Assembly: GCF_001484195.1 (NCBI RefSeq) | Contig: NZ_LLYW01000002.1 | Coordinates: forward strand, 52,288 to 116,287 | DNA length: 64,000 bases | Direction: 5' to 3' | DNA from: Thermococcus celericrescens | GTDB taxonomy: Archaea; Methanobacteriota_B; Thermococci; Thermococcales; Thermococcaceae | Shown: positions 8,973 through 17,316 of the stretch, in pieces | Layout of the letters: every line of letters begins with the position of its first letter | Position numbering within the stretch: the stretch's first letter is position 1 | Program-made: the position numbers and the translations under genes | The notes under the pieces: generated by a model | What the model was told of the DNA's origin: nothing | The model's database searches: none | Seen by the model: the letters and a program-made list of their open reading frames with translations, nothing else

Positions 8973-9425
8973 ATGTGGCGCCCGGCCAGATTCGTTGACG
9001 GTAACGTTGCCTTCTCGCGGATGCCAACGCGGAGGGAAATGGACGAAGTTGCCAAAACCTTCGATGCGGTTGTGGTGCTCGTTGAGGAGTTTGAACTTCC
9101 CTACGGCCTGGATGAATGGTGGAAACAGGGTGTCGAGGTGCTCCACAGCCCGATAGAGGACTTCACGGCACCGAGCTTGAGCCAGCTCCTTGAAATCCTG
9201 CACTGGATTGAGGCGAGGGTTGAGGAGGGCAAAAAGGTTCTGATTCACTGCATGGGCGGCCTCGGGAGGAGCGGAACGGTTGCCGTTGCATGGGTGATGT
9301 ACTCCAAGGGGCTCCCCATGAGGGAAGCCCTGAAAATGGTTCGCAGGATACGGCCCGGCGCGGTTGAGGTGGAGGAGCAGAGGGGGGTTCTGAAGGAGCT
9401 GGAAAGGCTCCTCAGAAGCCGTTGA
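8973..9425 (+). CDS. Dual-specificity protein phosphatase (Tk-PTP type)
   Basis: A small (about 150-residue) cysteine phosphatase. The P-loop HCMGGLGRSG (HCxxGxxRS) is at about residue 92, and an upstream aspartate in PIEDFTAPS is the likely general acid. Overall it looks very close to the archaeal Tk-PTP studied from T. kodakarensis, which removes phosphate from Tyr and Ser residues. The gene starts 34 bases after the nitrilase gene. ATG 8973 is preferred over 8967 because the purine run GGGGGATGG then has a workable spacing. Its last 14 bases overlap the end of the convergent nitroreductase gene. Confidence 0.88.
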   Translation: MWRPARFVDGNVAFSRMPTRREMDEVAKTFDAVVVLVEEFELPYGLDEWWKQGVEVLHSPIEDFTAPSLSQLLEILHWIEARVEEGKKVLIHCMGGLGRSGTVAVAWVMYSKGLPMREALKMVRRIRPGAVEVEEQRGVLKELERLLRSR

Positions 9426-9975
9426 AGCTCACCACCTCTTCGAGCCTTCTCCTCTCGTACTTCGGCTTCGGGTCTGCAGGATAGCCAACCGGCAGTATCG
9501 TCTGGAGCTTGTAGTCTTTTGGTGCGTTCAACAGCTCTTCGACCGGTTTCGGGTTCGGAGGGGTGTACGTCACGGTGCCGAGGCCGAGCTCCTCGAGCGC
9601 AAGGAGAAGGTAACCGACCGCTATCCAGGTTGATTGGAGCCAGTATGGGGCCTTGGTGTGTCCAAAGACGAGTATCAAATAAGGCGCCTCGCTGAGGAAT
9701 GGCTTCTCCGGTTTGAAGCCCTTGGCGTTCAGCCAGGCCATCAGGTCACCCTTCGTCCTTGAGTAGAACTTCTCCTCTTCCTCCTCGCAGAGTTCCCTTA
9801 TCTTCCCCTTGAGCCAGTCGTCGTCCACAACCACGAACTTCCAGGGCTGGGCGTTCATACCGCTTGGCGCTTCCTTTGCCGCCTTGATGGCCTTCATCAC
9901 GTCCTCCTTCGGGGGCCTCTCCGGGAGAAACTGCCTCACGGTCTTTCTCCTCTTCGCCAGCTCAAGAACGCGCAT
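9412..9975 (-). CDS. Nitroreductase family FMN oxidoreductase
   Basis: A 187-residue nitroreductase-fold protein beginning MRVLELAKRRKTVRQF, with the usual FMN-binding 'RRKTVRQF' at the start, APSGMNAQPWKFVVV (about residues 36-50) and a C-terminal GLGTVTYTPPNP segment. The family reduces nitro groups, quinones or flavins with NAD(P)H. Start ATG 9975 follows GGTGATGCC; longer upstream frames are unsupported. The physiological substrate is unknown. It is transcribed towards the phosphatase gene. Confidence 0.85.
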   Translation of the reverse strand: MRVLELAKRRKTVRQFLPERPPKEDVMKAIKAAKEAPSGMNAQPWKFVVVDDDWLKGKIRELCEEEEEKFYSRTKGDLMAWLNAKGFKPEKPFLSEAPYLILVFGHTKAPYWLQSTWIAVGYLLLALEELGLGTVTYTPPNPKPVEELLNAPKDYKLQTILPVGYPADPKPKYERRRLEEVVSFNGF

Positions 9976-10016
9976 GGCATCACCGGTTTCTTTTGGGCGG
10001 AAACGGATAAAAACGT

Positions 10017-10766
10017 TTAGACGTAGAACACCATGCCATCGTAGGCTACCAGGACTTTGTTTCTCCACCTCTTCCTCACGTACTCCGTTAGCTTGAGGAA
10101 GGGCAGGTTCTTGTGGGAGATGTGGCTGAGGACAGTCCTCTCCGCAAGCTTAAGCCCTATCTTAGCCGCCTCGTCAACGTTGTTGTGATACGGGTCGTCG
10201 GTTCCCGGGGGATAGGTCGCGTCAACTATCGCCAGCCTGAGGGGGGAGTTCTTCCTCAGGAAGTCCTCCGTTGATTCCGGCAGACCCTTGGTGTCGTAGA
10301 TGAGAGCCACCCTCTTGCCGTCCTCCTCTATGAGGTACCCGAGGGTCTCAACCTGATGGTTGAGCCGGAACGCGGTGATTTTAAGGGTGTCAAGTTCAAC
10401 GGTATCTCCGGGTTTTATCGTTCTCGGCTGGAGGTTCTTGGGCTCGCGCAGGATCCGGGCATCGGCGTGTCCCTCCGGCGCGTAGAGCGGTGTTTCAAGT
10501 GCCATCCAGCGGAGCTTGTAGAGACCGTAGATGTGGTCGTGGTGCCAGTGGGTGAGGAAAATCGCCTCCAGCGGAACGTTCAGGAAGTCCCTTATGTCGG
10601 TTCCAACGTCGAAGAGAACGGCCTTCCGGTTCTCGGTAATTACAGCGAGCGTTGACGGCTTTCTCTGCGCGAAGCCGAACTTTCTCGCCTCACTGCATGT
10701 CGAGCAGGTGCAGAGGTGCGCCGGAATTCCCTCGCTCCCGCCGGTGCCGATGAAGTAGATTATCAA
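10017..10766 (-). CDS. MBL-fold phosphodiesterase (PhnP/RNase Z-like)
   Basis: About 249 residues with the metallo-beta-lactamase motif HWHHDH at about residue 73, further metal ligands in 'IYDTKG' and 'SHISHKN', and an N-terminal cysteine cluster CTCSTC after GTGGSEGIPAHLC. The same opening is found in PhnP-like cyclic phosphate phosphodiesterases, where the cysteines bind a structural zinc. It probably cleaves a phosphodiester. Start is uncertain: TTG 10766 has the best spacing to AGGTGGTGG; GTG 10772 or 10775 would overlap that site. Confidence 0.82.
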   Translation of the reverse strand: MIIYFIGTGGSEGIPAHLCTCSTCSEARKFGFAQRKPSTLAVITENRKAVLFDVGTDIRDFLNVPLEAIFLTHWHHDHIYGLYKLRWMALETPLYAPEGHADARILREPKNLQPRTIKPGDTVELDTLKITAFRLNHQVETLGYLIEEDGKRVALIYDTKGLPESTEDFLRKNSPLRLAIVDATYPPGTDDPYHNNVDEAAKIGLKLAERTVLSHISHKNLPFLKLTEYVRKRWRNKVLVAYDGMVFYV

Positions 10767-10830
10767 ACCCACCACCTATTTCATGGCTGTGAAATAGTTC
10801 CCTTATAAGGATTGCCGCCAACTCCGGAAC

Positions 10831-11295
10831 ATGAGGTTCATAGCGGACATGATGCTCGGCCGGCTCGCGAGGTGGCTCCGGCTGTACGGCTACGACACGC
10901 TCTACGGGGTGGAGGATGACGACGAGATACTCCGGGTTGCCCTAGTTGAGGGCCGGATTCTCCTGACCAGGGACTCGGGCCTCGCAAAGAGGGCTGAGAA
11001 GCTCGGGGTTGAATCAATCCTGCTGAACTCGAACTCCCTTGAGGGGCAGGTCGAGGAACTCAGGCGTTTTGGTGTGGAATTCAGGGAGCTTTTTCCGGCC
11101 AACGCACGCTGCCCCAAATGCAACGGACTGATAAGGCCCGCCTCGAAGGAAGAGGTTAAGGAGAGAGTCCCGGAGAGCGTTTACGAGAAGTACAATGAGT
11201 TCTACGTCTGCGAGAACTGCGGTCAGATTTACTGGCCGGGAAGGCAGTGGAGGGGGATGCTGAAAATAGACCGGAAATTAAGAAAAGAAAGCTAG
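10831..11295 (+). CDS. Mut7-C RNase domain protein with zinc ribbon
   Basis: A 154-residue protein of the archaeal Mut7-C family. The N-terminal PIN-like fold has MRFIADMMLGRLARWLRLYGYD with conserved acidic residue, and LLTRDSGLAKRA; the C-terminal half is a zinc ribbon formed by CPKCNG (about residue 90) and CENCGQ (about residue 130). The fold is predicted to be an RNase. It starts shortly after a TATA-like TTATAAGG. Its end overlaps the peptide-ABC ATPase gene by 4 bases in a convergent arrangement. Confidence 0.85.
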   Translation: MRFIADMMLGRLARWLRLYGYDTLYGVEDDDEILRVALVEGRILLTRDSGLAKRAEKLGVESILLNSNSLEGQVEELRRFGVEFRELFPANARCPKCNGLIRPASKEEVKERVPESVYEKYNEFYVCENCGQIYWPGRQWRGMLKIDRKLRKES

Positions 11296-12245
11296 TGAAG
11301 CGGGTGGTGGCAGGCAACGAAGTGGTTGTGGCCTATCTCCACCAGCTCCGGCTCGTGGGCTATGCAGGTCTCGCTCGAGAACGGGCACCTTGGATGGAAG
11401 CGGCATCCATTCGGAGGGTTGGCTGCGTTGGGGACTTCTCCGGTTATCTTGAGCTTCTTTTCCTTCTTCCTGCGCGCTATCGATGGAACCGCCTGGATGA
11501 GGGCCATCGTGTACGGGTGGGCGGGGTTCTTCAGAACCTCATCGGTCGGGCCGATTTCGACTATCTTGCCGAGGTACATCACCGCTATCCTGTCCGCTAT
11601 GAGCTTGCCGACCGCTATGTCGTGGGTTATGAAGAGCTGGCTGAGGTTGTACTCCTCCCTGAAGGACTCGAGAAGTTCGAGGATTGAGGCACGCATCGAG
11701 ACGTCTATCATCGAGACCGCTTCGTCCGCCACCACGAACTCCGGCTTCAGAACCATCGCCCTCGCTATCACAACGCGCTGCCTCTGGCCGCCGCTGAGCT
11801 GGTGGGGGTAGTAGTCGAGCCTGTCGGGCGGAAGGTTGACCTTCTCGAGGAGCTCCTTCGCCCTTTCCCTCGCCTCATCCTCCGAGACGCCGTGGACGGT
11901 CATGACCTCGACCATCTGGTCGCCGACTTTCCTGAGGGGGTCGAGGCTGGTCATGGGGTCCTGGAATATCATGCTGATGTCCTTTCCGCGGATCTTCCTA
12001 AGCTCCTCCTTGCCCACCTTCAGCAGGTCCTTTCCCTCGAAGATGACTTCGCCCGAGACTATCTTCCCCTGCGACGGGACGATGTTCATTATCGCGTGCG
12101 CGACCGTGGATTTTCCGCTTCCGCTCTCCCCAACGAAGGTGACCCACTCTCCCCTGCCTATGCTGAACGTCACGTTCTCGGCCCCTTTGACGACCCCAGC
12201 GAGGGTGTAGTAGTAGATGCTAAGGTTTTTGACTTCCAGCAGCAT
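11292..12245 (-). CDS. Peptide ABC transporter ATPase, apparent DppD/DppF hybrid
   Basis: A 317-residue ATPase that should power peptide import with the DppBC permeases. Walker A GESGSGKS is at about 37-44, the signature LSGGQRQR at about 148, and Walker B at about 170. The first half (YTLAGVVKGAENVTF, QDPMTSLDP) reads as DppD. The second half reads as DppF: after the signature comes ADEAVSMIDVSMRA, where DppD usually has DEPTTALDV, and the end has the GCRFHPRCPFSSETC cysteine region. No second ATPase gene follows, so the likely history is recombination between dppD and dppF at the conserved signature. The Walker B proline is replaced by alanine (DEA). It is last in the operon and starts 5 bases after dppC. 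Confidence 0.8.
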   Translation of the reverse strand: MLLEVKNLSIYYYTLAGVVKGAENVTFSIGRGEWVTFVGESGSGKSTVAHAIMNIVPSQGKIVSGEVIFEGKDLLKVGKEELRKIRGKDISMIFQDPMTSLDPLRKVGDQMVEVMTVHGVSEDEARERAKELLEKVNLPPDRLDYYPHQLSGGQRQRVVIARAMVLKPEFVVADEAVSMIDVSMRASILELLESFREEYNLSQLFITHDIAVGKLIADRIAVMYLGKIVEIGPTDEVLKNPAHPYTMALIQAVPSIARRKKEKKLKITGEVPNAANPPNGCRFHPRCPFSSETCIAHEPELVEIGHNHFVACHHPLH

Positions 12246-12250
12246 TCACA

Positions 12251-13099
12251 TCACCTCGTTCCAAGGGAGAGCCTCTCGCTGAGGGCCTCTCCTATCAGCG
12301 CGAAGGCCATGGCCAGGAGCATTATCATTATTCCCGGGAAGAAGACCAGCCACCAGTAGCCGTCGAGCAGGAACGGCTGGCCGACGCGCAGGTCGTATCC
12401 CCAGTCGGGCGTCGGCGGCGTTACCGACAGTCCCAGGAAGCTCAGACCGGCCTCCGTTAGTATGGCATCGGCGACGCTGAGTGTGAAGACGACCAGTATC
12501 GTCGGGGCGAGGTTGGGCAGGATGTACTTGAACATGACCTCCTTGTCCCTTGCGCCTATCGCGTGGGCCGCTTCAACGAAGAGCTGGCCGGTGAAGCTGA
12601 GGGTCTGCCCGCGAACCATCCTGAAGTAGGTCGGCACGTAGACGAAGCTTATCGCTATGGCCGTGTTTATCGGACTCGGGCCCAGAACCACCGCGATGAC
12701 CATCGCGAGGATCAAAGCGGGGAACGCGTAGATGCTGTCCATTATCACGCTCAGCGTTCTGTCGACTTTTCCACCGTGGTAGCCGGAGAGCAGTCCGAGG
12801 GGAATTCCTATCGCCATCGAGAGCAGCGTCGCTATGAATACGACGTATAGGACGACCCTCGAGCCCCAGACTATCCTCGAGAACATGTCCTGGCCGAGTC
12901 TGTTGGTTCCCATGAGGTGGTCCGGACTGGGTGGGGCGAAGACGTCGTCACTGCTCTGCGTTGGGTCATAGGGGGCTATCCAGGGGGCGAAGACCGCCAT
13001 TATGACCACTATGAGGACGATGATTATGCCGAAGATGAGCATGCCCCTGCCGGGCTTCTTCCCGAAGACGAACTCGGTAAGTTTTCCTGCTATCTCCAT
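12251..13099 (-). CDS. dppC: Peptide ABC transporter permease DppC
   Basis: About 282 residues with an N-terminal membrane segment, then the binding-protein-dependent transport domain with five more spans. It has LMGTNRLGQDMFSRIVWGSR, typical of DppC/OppC, and the EAA loop EAAHAIGARDKEVMFKYILPN near residue 185, which contacts the ATPase. I prefer ATG 13099 because GAGGTGG precedes it at the right distance. The ATPase gene follows closely. The gene appears intact although its partners are damaged. Confidence 0.88.
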   Translation of the reverse strand: MEIAGKLTEFVFGKKPGRGMLIFGIIIVLIVVIMAVFAPWIAPYDPTQSSDDVFAPPSPDHLMGTNRLGQDMFSRIVWGSRVVLYVVFIATLLSMAIGIPLGLLSGYHGGKVDRTLSVIMDSIYAFPALILAMVIAVVLGPSPINTAIAISFVYVPTYFRMVRGQTLSFTGQLFVEAAHAIGARDKEVMFKYILPNLAPTILVVFTLSVADAILTEAGLSFLGLSVTPPTPDWGYDLRVGQPFLLDGYWWLVFFPGIMIMLLAMAFALIGEALSERLSLGTR

Positions 13100-13109
13100 C
13101 TTGACCACC

Positions 13110-14128
13110 TCAGTACTTCACCCTCGGGTCGAGCAGCGCGTAGACTATGTCCACTATGAGGCTGATGATGCCGACGAAGAAGGCGAAGAATATCACCGCA
13201 CCCTGGATGGCGTTGTAGTCGCGGTAGTCTATTCTGTCCACGAGGAACGTTCCCATTCCCGGCCAGCTGAAGGTCGTCTCGGTAAGAACCGCACCGCCGA
13301 GGAGTATGGCGAACTGGAGTCCCATGAGGGTAACGACGGGTATGAAGGCGTTCTTCAGCGCGTACCACATGACCTTTCTGTCGGCGACGCCCCTCGCGTG
13401 GTAGGCCCTTATGAAGTCCTGGCTGAGGACGTCAACCATGTTGTTCCTCACCAGCCTCGTGTACGCTCCGCTGAGGACTATTCCGAGGGTGAGCGCCGGC
13501 AGGATCAGGTGCCTCACCGAGCTCACCAGCGCGTCCCAGTTTCCGGTAATGATGCTGTCCAGGACGTAGAGGCCGGTTACCGTGTGAAGGTTAACCCCTG
13601 GGTCGAGCCTGCCCGAAGTGGGCAGCCAGTGCAGGTGGATTCCGAAGAGGTACTGGAGCATCATACCGAACCAGGGTATGAAGAGCGTGTAGGCGATTAT
13701 GCTGTAGACCCGCATCGCCGTGTCGGTCTTCGTTCCCTTCCTGGTGGCCCCTATCACTCCGGTAAGGATGCCCAGGAGCACGCTGACGGTGAAGGCCCAG
13801 AGGGGAGCTCAAGCGTCGCCGGGAAGCGCTGGGCTATGTAGTCCCACACGGGTTTCCCCATCGGGAACGCCAGCGTAACCCCGAAATCGCCGTGGAGGAC
13901 GCCCTTGAGGTAGTCGAAGTACTGGACGTAGAGGGGCTTGTCGAGCCCAGCCATCTGCATGAGGTGCTCCAGCTGCTCCGGGGGAATGTTCTTCGTTCCG
14001 ACGACTGCCATAACCGGGTTTCCGGGAAGGATTCTCAGGAAGAAGAACACGAGGGTGTAGAGAATGAGGATCGTCGGAATTATCATGAGCGCCCTGATTA
14101 TTATGTACTGACCGAGTCCCCTGGCCAC
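13110..14128 (-). pseudogene. dppB: Peptide ABC transporter permease DppB, frameshifted
   Basis: From GTG 14128 (after GGGGTGAT) the protein starts MARGLGQYIIIRALMIIP and continues normally to RFPATLEL. There the frame breaks, and LWAFTVSVLLGILTGVIG continues one frame over, with the EAA loop (DFIRAYHARGVADRKVMW) intact. The break coincides with a run of four G (13802-13805 on the plus strand); a run of five would join the two halves. So dppB is either inactive or carries one homopolymer sequencing error. Otherwise it has normal DppB length and layout (about 339 codons). Confidence 0.85.
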
Positions 14129-14175
14129 GTTATCACCCCTTCTTAATTGAGACAAAAAGGAGTGAAAGAAGGAAA

Positions 14176-15360
14176 TCACTCCTTGTAAAGGGTCGAGTAG
14201 CGGAATATCATGTCCGGGCCTATGGTCACTCCCTTGACGTTCTTCTGGGTCACCACGAAGAGTTTGCCCTGTATCAGCGGTATGTATGGAACGTCCCCCG
14301 CCAGTATGTCCTGGACCTGCTCGTAGAGCTTCGTCCTCTCGTTCTGGTCGCTGAGCCTCTGGGCCGGGCTCAGGAGGTCGTCCATCGTCGGGTTGGAGTA
14401 GCCGGTTCCGGCCCACTTGTTGGCGCCGCTCTTGAGGAACGGCGTGGTGTAGTCATCGGGGTCGAGGTAGTCGGGATACCAGCCGAGCAGGTAGACCTGC
14501 ATCTGGCCGTTCCTGGCGTAGTCGGTGTAGGTTCCCCATTCGGCGCTCTTGATGGTGACCTTTATCATTCCGGTCTTCTCCCACTGTTCCTTGAGCATCT
14601 GGGCAAGGTCGGCCTCGGTGTCGCCGTAGTGGGTCGGCGTGTACCAGAGCTGTATCTCCAGCGGGTTGCTCTCGGAGTAGCCGGCCTCACTGAGGAGCCT
14701 TGGCCTTCTCTATGTTGCCGTCGCCGTAGGCGGTCTTGAAGACGTCCTTGTGGCTCCACATTCCGTTCGGAACCAGGCTGTAGAGGGGCTCAACGGTTCC
14801 CATGAAGACCTTCTGGGCTATCTCGGGCCTGTCAACGGCCGCCGCGAGCGCCTGCCTGACCTTGACGTTGCTCGTCGGGTCGTTCTCGGTGTTGAGACAG
14901 ATGTAGCGGATGAATCCGCCAGGAACCTCTATGACGTTGAAGTTCTCATCCTTCTTCAGGCTGTCTATGTCGCTAGGCCTGAGCGTCCTCCAGGCGATGT
15001 CTATCTCGCCGTTCTGGAGGGCGAGGCGCATGGTCGAGGCGTCGCGGTAGAACTTGATGATTATCTTCTCGGTCTTGGGCTTCTCGCCGTAGTAGTTCGG
15101 GTTGGCCTCGAGAACGAGCTCCTCATCGCGCACCCACTTGGTTATCTTGTATGGACCGGCACCGCCGGCGGTCTGGTCGCTCTGTATCTGGTCGGGGGCG
15201 TAGTCGGGGTGGACCGGGAAGTACGGTGGGGTCGTGAGGAGGGCCAGGAAGTATGCGGTTGGCTGCTTGAGGTAGAAGACAACCGTGTAGTCATCCTTAG
15301 CCTCCACCTTGTCCACGAAGTCAGTAACGAGCCAGGACGGGTCGCCCTGGATGGTCATTA
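14176..15360 (-). pseudogene. dppA: Peptide-binding protein DppA, C-terminal part
   Basis: This is most of an extracellular solute-binding protein (family 5), starting in frame at about VMTIQGDPSWLV and running to the normal end FRYSTLYKE. Between about 14690 and 14705 there is a further 1-base frameshift: 'NIEKAKAPQ' ends while 'LLSEAGYSESNPLEIQLWYT' continues in the next frame. The N-terminal part, with signal peptide, is 1.6 kb away beyond an inserted tnpB element, and roughly 70 residues expected between the two parts are absent. The transporter therefore has no working binding protein. Confidence 0.88.
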
Positions 15361-15445
15361 CTTTTTTCTTTTTGAAAGCCTCGCCCTTTAGGGCGGGGAT
15401 GCAAGGATTGAAAATTCAGCCCGAGAGCAGGAAAGCACACCATCA

Positions 15446-15491
15446 AAAAGCTTTTAAATCAGACCATACTAATGTAAATTGGTGTTGATTA
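15446..15491 (+). promoter_or_regulatory. Promoter and ribosome site of the copy-A element genes
   Basis: A TATA-like AGCTTTTAAAT at about 15448-15458 lies about 35 bases before the ATG of the small gene, and GGTGTTGAT at 15481-15489 is a ribosome site directly before it. This places both element genes under one internal promoter. Confidence 0.5.
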
Positions 15492-15647
15492 ATGGGGGTT
15501 ATTAATGTCTCCGTTGATGATGAAGTTGAGAAGAAATTCAGAGAACTCGTGGCAAAGAAATACGGGAGAATTCGAGGGGCCTTGGGAGTAGCCGTAACTG
15601 AAGCAATGAAGCTCTGGATTAAAAAAGTCGAGAGCGAAGAACAATGA
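15492..15647 (+). CDS. Small ribbon-helix-helix-like protein, overlaps tnpB
   Basis: A 51-residue ORF starting with ATG after GGTGTTGAT. The sequence opens with a short beta strand (VINVSVDDEV), then helix (EKKFRELVAKKYG), a Gly-containing turn (RIRGALG) and a final helix (VAVTEAMKLWIKKV), a layout like ribbon-helix-helix DNA-binding proteins and short antitoxins. Its TGA overlaps the tnpB ATG (ATGA), so the two are translationally coupled. The other three tnpB copies here lack it. It may repress the element or modulate TnpB, but that is inference. Confidence 0.75.
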   Translation: MGVINVSVDDEVEKKFRELVAKKYGRIRGALGVAVTEAMKLWIKKVESEEQ

Positions 15648-16942
15648 AGAGGAGCGTAACGATAAAACTCCAGCCCTCAAAAGCCCAAGAGAAGACCCTT
15701 TCCGAGTTAGTCCAAATTAGTTCCAAAGTCTGGAACAGGGTAAACTACCTTAGGAGGCAGGAATTCTTCGAGGGAAAGCCTGTAGACTTCCTCAAAACCG
15801 AGAAAATTGTCTATGAGGAGTTTAAGGCGGAGATAGGCTCGGCAACAGTCCAGCAAATAGCGAGAAAGAACGCCGAGGCTTGGCGTTCATTCTTCTCACT
15901 CATTAGGAATAAACGGAACGGAGAACTCCCCAACTGGTTCAAACCAAAACCGCCGAACTACCTCAGAGAAGGGGGATTAATCGTTCTTAGGGATGACCAA
16001 TACACGATTGAGGGTAATAGATTAATCCTCAAGGGCCTCGGAAAGTTCAAAAGGCTGGAAGTCCAGTTCAAGGGGAGAATCCATCTCAAGGGCAAGCAAG
16101 GGAGACTGGAAATAACTTACGACCCCGTGAAGCGGAAATGGTATGCTCACGTCAGCATAAGCGTCGAGAAGAAACTTCAGGGTGGAGAATGGGTTGAAGT
16201 TCCAAGACGACCGTTAGGCAACCTCTCCGCTGGAATTGACCTTGGAGTGAACAACCTAATGGCCGTTTATGTGGAGAATGGAGAGAGCTTCTTAGTGAAT
16301 GGAAGGTCATTGAAGTCAATAGCTTTCTATTGGCAAAAACGGATAGCCGATTATCAGTCTTTAATCAACAAGTCTGGAGCCAAGAAGAGTAGGAAACTCT
16401 CCAGAATGTATCAGAAGGCTAAACTTCAAGCCAAACACTACATTAACACTGCCGTTAGGAGAACCGTTGAAAGGCTCTATCGTCTTGGCGTTTCGAGGAT
16501 TGTAGTCGGCTATCCAAAGGGCATAGCGAGGAAGCCTGAAAAGGGCAGGAGGCAGAATTATCTGCTTTCTCACGTTTGGAGGTTTAACACGGTGATAAAA
16601 CGCTTGAAAGAGGTTGCAGAAGAGTATGGTATTCGGGTTTTGGTCGTGAATGAGGCTTTCACTTCGAAAACCTGTCCCGTCTGCGGGAAGCCCCACGAGG
16701 GAGCGAGGTTTGTTCGGGGTTTATTTAAGTGTCCCGCAACGGGGCTTATCTTCAACGCTGACTTGGTTGGAGCCTTTAACATTTTGAAGAAGGCTATCAA
16801 AACCATAACCCTGAACTTGGGCGGTTTGTATGCCCAAGGGAGGGGTAATTGGCCTAAGACCGGGCCGGAGGGGTCGAAGACCCGCTTTTTAGTGGGCCTA
16901 AATGAGACCCCTCAAACCTTCCCGCACTTGGCGAGGGGTTAG
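15644..16942 (+). CDS. tnpB: TnpB, RNA-guided RuvC-type nuclease of the IS605 group
   Basis: A full-length 432-residue TnpB. In characterised homologues the protein binds a right-end RNA and cuts DNA next to a short motif, helping the element to persist. The RuvC residues are present: D199 in GIDLGVNNL, E337 in VVNEAFTS and D373 in FNADLVGAFN. The zinc finger has CPVCGKPH and FKC, but where most TnpBs have a second CxxC it reads CPATG, so only three cysteines plus perhaps the histidine remain; all copies in this window share this. The start overlaps the small upstream gene by 4 bases. The frame is intact, so activity is possible. Confidence 0.92.
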   Translation: MKRSVTIKLQPSKAQEKTLSELVQISSKVWNRVNYLRRQEFFEGKPVDFLKTEKIVYEEFKAEIGSATVQQIARKNAEAWRSFFSLIRNKRNGELPNWFKPKPPNYLREGGLIVLRDDQYTIEGNRLILKGLGKFKRLEVQFKGRIHLKGKQGRLEITYDPVKRKWYAHVSISVEKKLQGGEWVEVPRRPLGNLSAGIDLGVNNLMAVYVENGESFLVNGRSLKSIAFYWQKRIADYQSLINKSGAKKSRKLSRMYQKAKLQAKHYINTAVRRTVERLYRLGVSRIVVGYPKGIARKPEKGRRQNYLLSHVWRFNTVIKRLKEVAEEYGIRVLVVNEAFTSKTCPVCGKPHEGARFVRGLFKCPATGLIFNADLVGAFNILKKAIKTITLNLGGLYAQGRGNWPKTGPEGSKTRFLVGLNETPQTFPHLARG

Positions 16943-16982
16943 CTCGTTGGAACCCCCGCCCCTCACGGCGGGGAGGAGGTCA
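16860..16982 (+). ncRNA. Putative right-end guide RNA (omega RNA) region
   Basis: In IS605-group elements the 3' part of tnpB and the right end encode the RNA that guides TnpB, the guide being the flanking DNA. Here the region after the coding end is conserved between copies (AGCTCGTTGGAACCCCCGCC, hairpin, GGAGGAGGTCA). Its conservation even in coding-deficient derivatives supports an RNA or end-recognition role. No transcription evidence is available from sequence. Confidence 0.4.
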
Positions 16983-17187
16983 GCAGGCCCTCCATGACGT
17001 TGTTGAGAACCTCCCAGGTATAGAAGTCGTAGGCGTTCGAGGGGTCAAGGTCAGTCACCTTGTCCGTAACGCCCATCACTATCGTCGCTGTCTCTTCCTC
17101 TCCGCCACCGCCGCTTATACAGCCGCTGGCCACTGCAGAAAAAACCACCAAAACCACCAGAGCCAATGTCGCGTACTGTCGCCTCAT
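16983..17187 (-). pseudogene. dppA: Peptide-binding protein DppA, N-terminal part
   Basis: From ATG 17187 the sequence gives a signal peptide and lipobox (VVFSAVASGC), a Gly/Glu linker and the start of the mature family 5 binding protein (TIVMGVTDKVTDLDPSNAYD, then EVLNNVMEGLLT). The frame then enters the right end of the tnpB element and stops. The rest of the gene is on the far side of the element. A TATA-like sequence lies in the 130 bases between this start and the divergent mptE. Confidence 0.88.
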
Positions 17188-17316
17188 AATGTGTCACAGG
17201 TGGATATTTACGGACATCCATGCATTTAAATCTTTCGCAGTGCCCATTATCGGACCGACGAAGTCCATACATGAACCAAGGGCAAAGTTGATATATGCTC
17301 CCCCCCATCCCCTTCC

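Larger units (their letters stand above)
15361..16982 (+). mobile_element. tnpB-only IS200/IS605-group element, copy A
   Basis: The insert splits dppA. Its left end is a T-rich stretch followed by a hairpin (AAGCCTCGCCCTTTAGGGCG); its right end has a matching hairpin (CCCGCCCCTCACGGCGGG) and ends with GGAGGAGGTCA. The same ends recur at the other copies in this window. It encodes TnpB but no TnpA (Y1 transposase), so transposition would need TnpA supplied from elsewhere. This copy uniquely carries a small ribbon-helix-helix-like gene before tnpB. Exact borders are uncertain by several bases because no intact target site is available. Confidence 0.85.

Noticed and set aside
13754..14416. Upstream extension of the dppB frame to 14416
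   Set aside because: It is antisense-free but overlaps the end of dppA in another frame; GTG 14128 has a ribosome site and gives the normal N-terminus.
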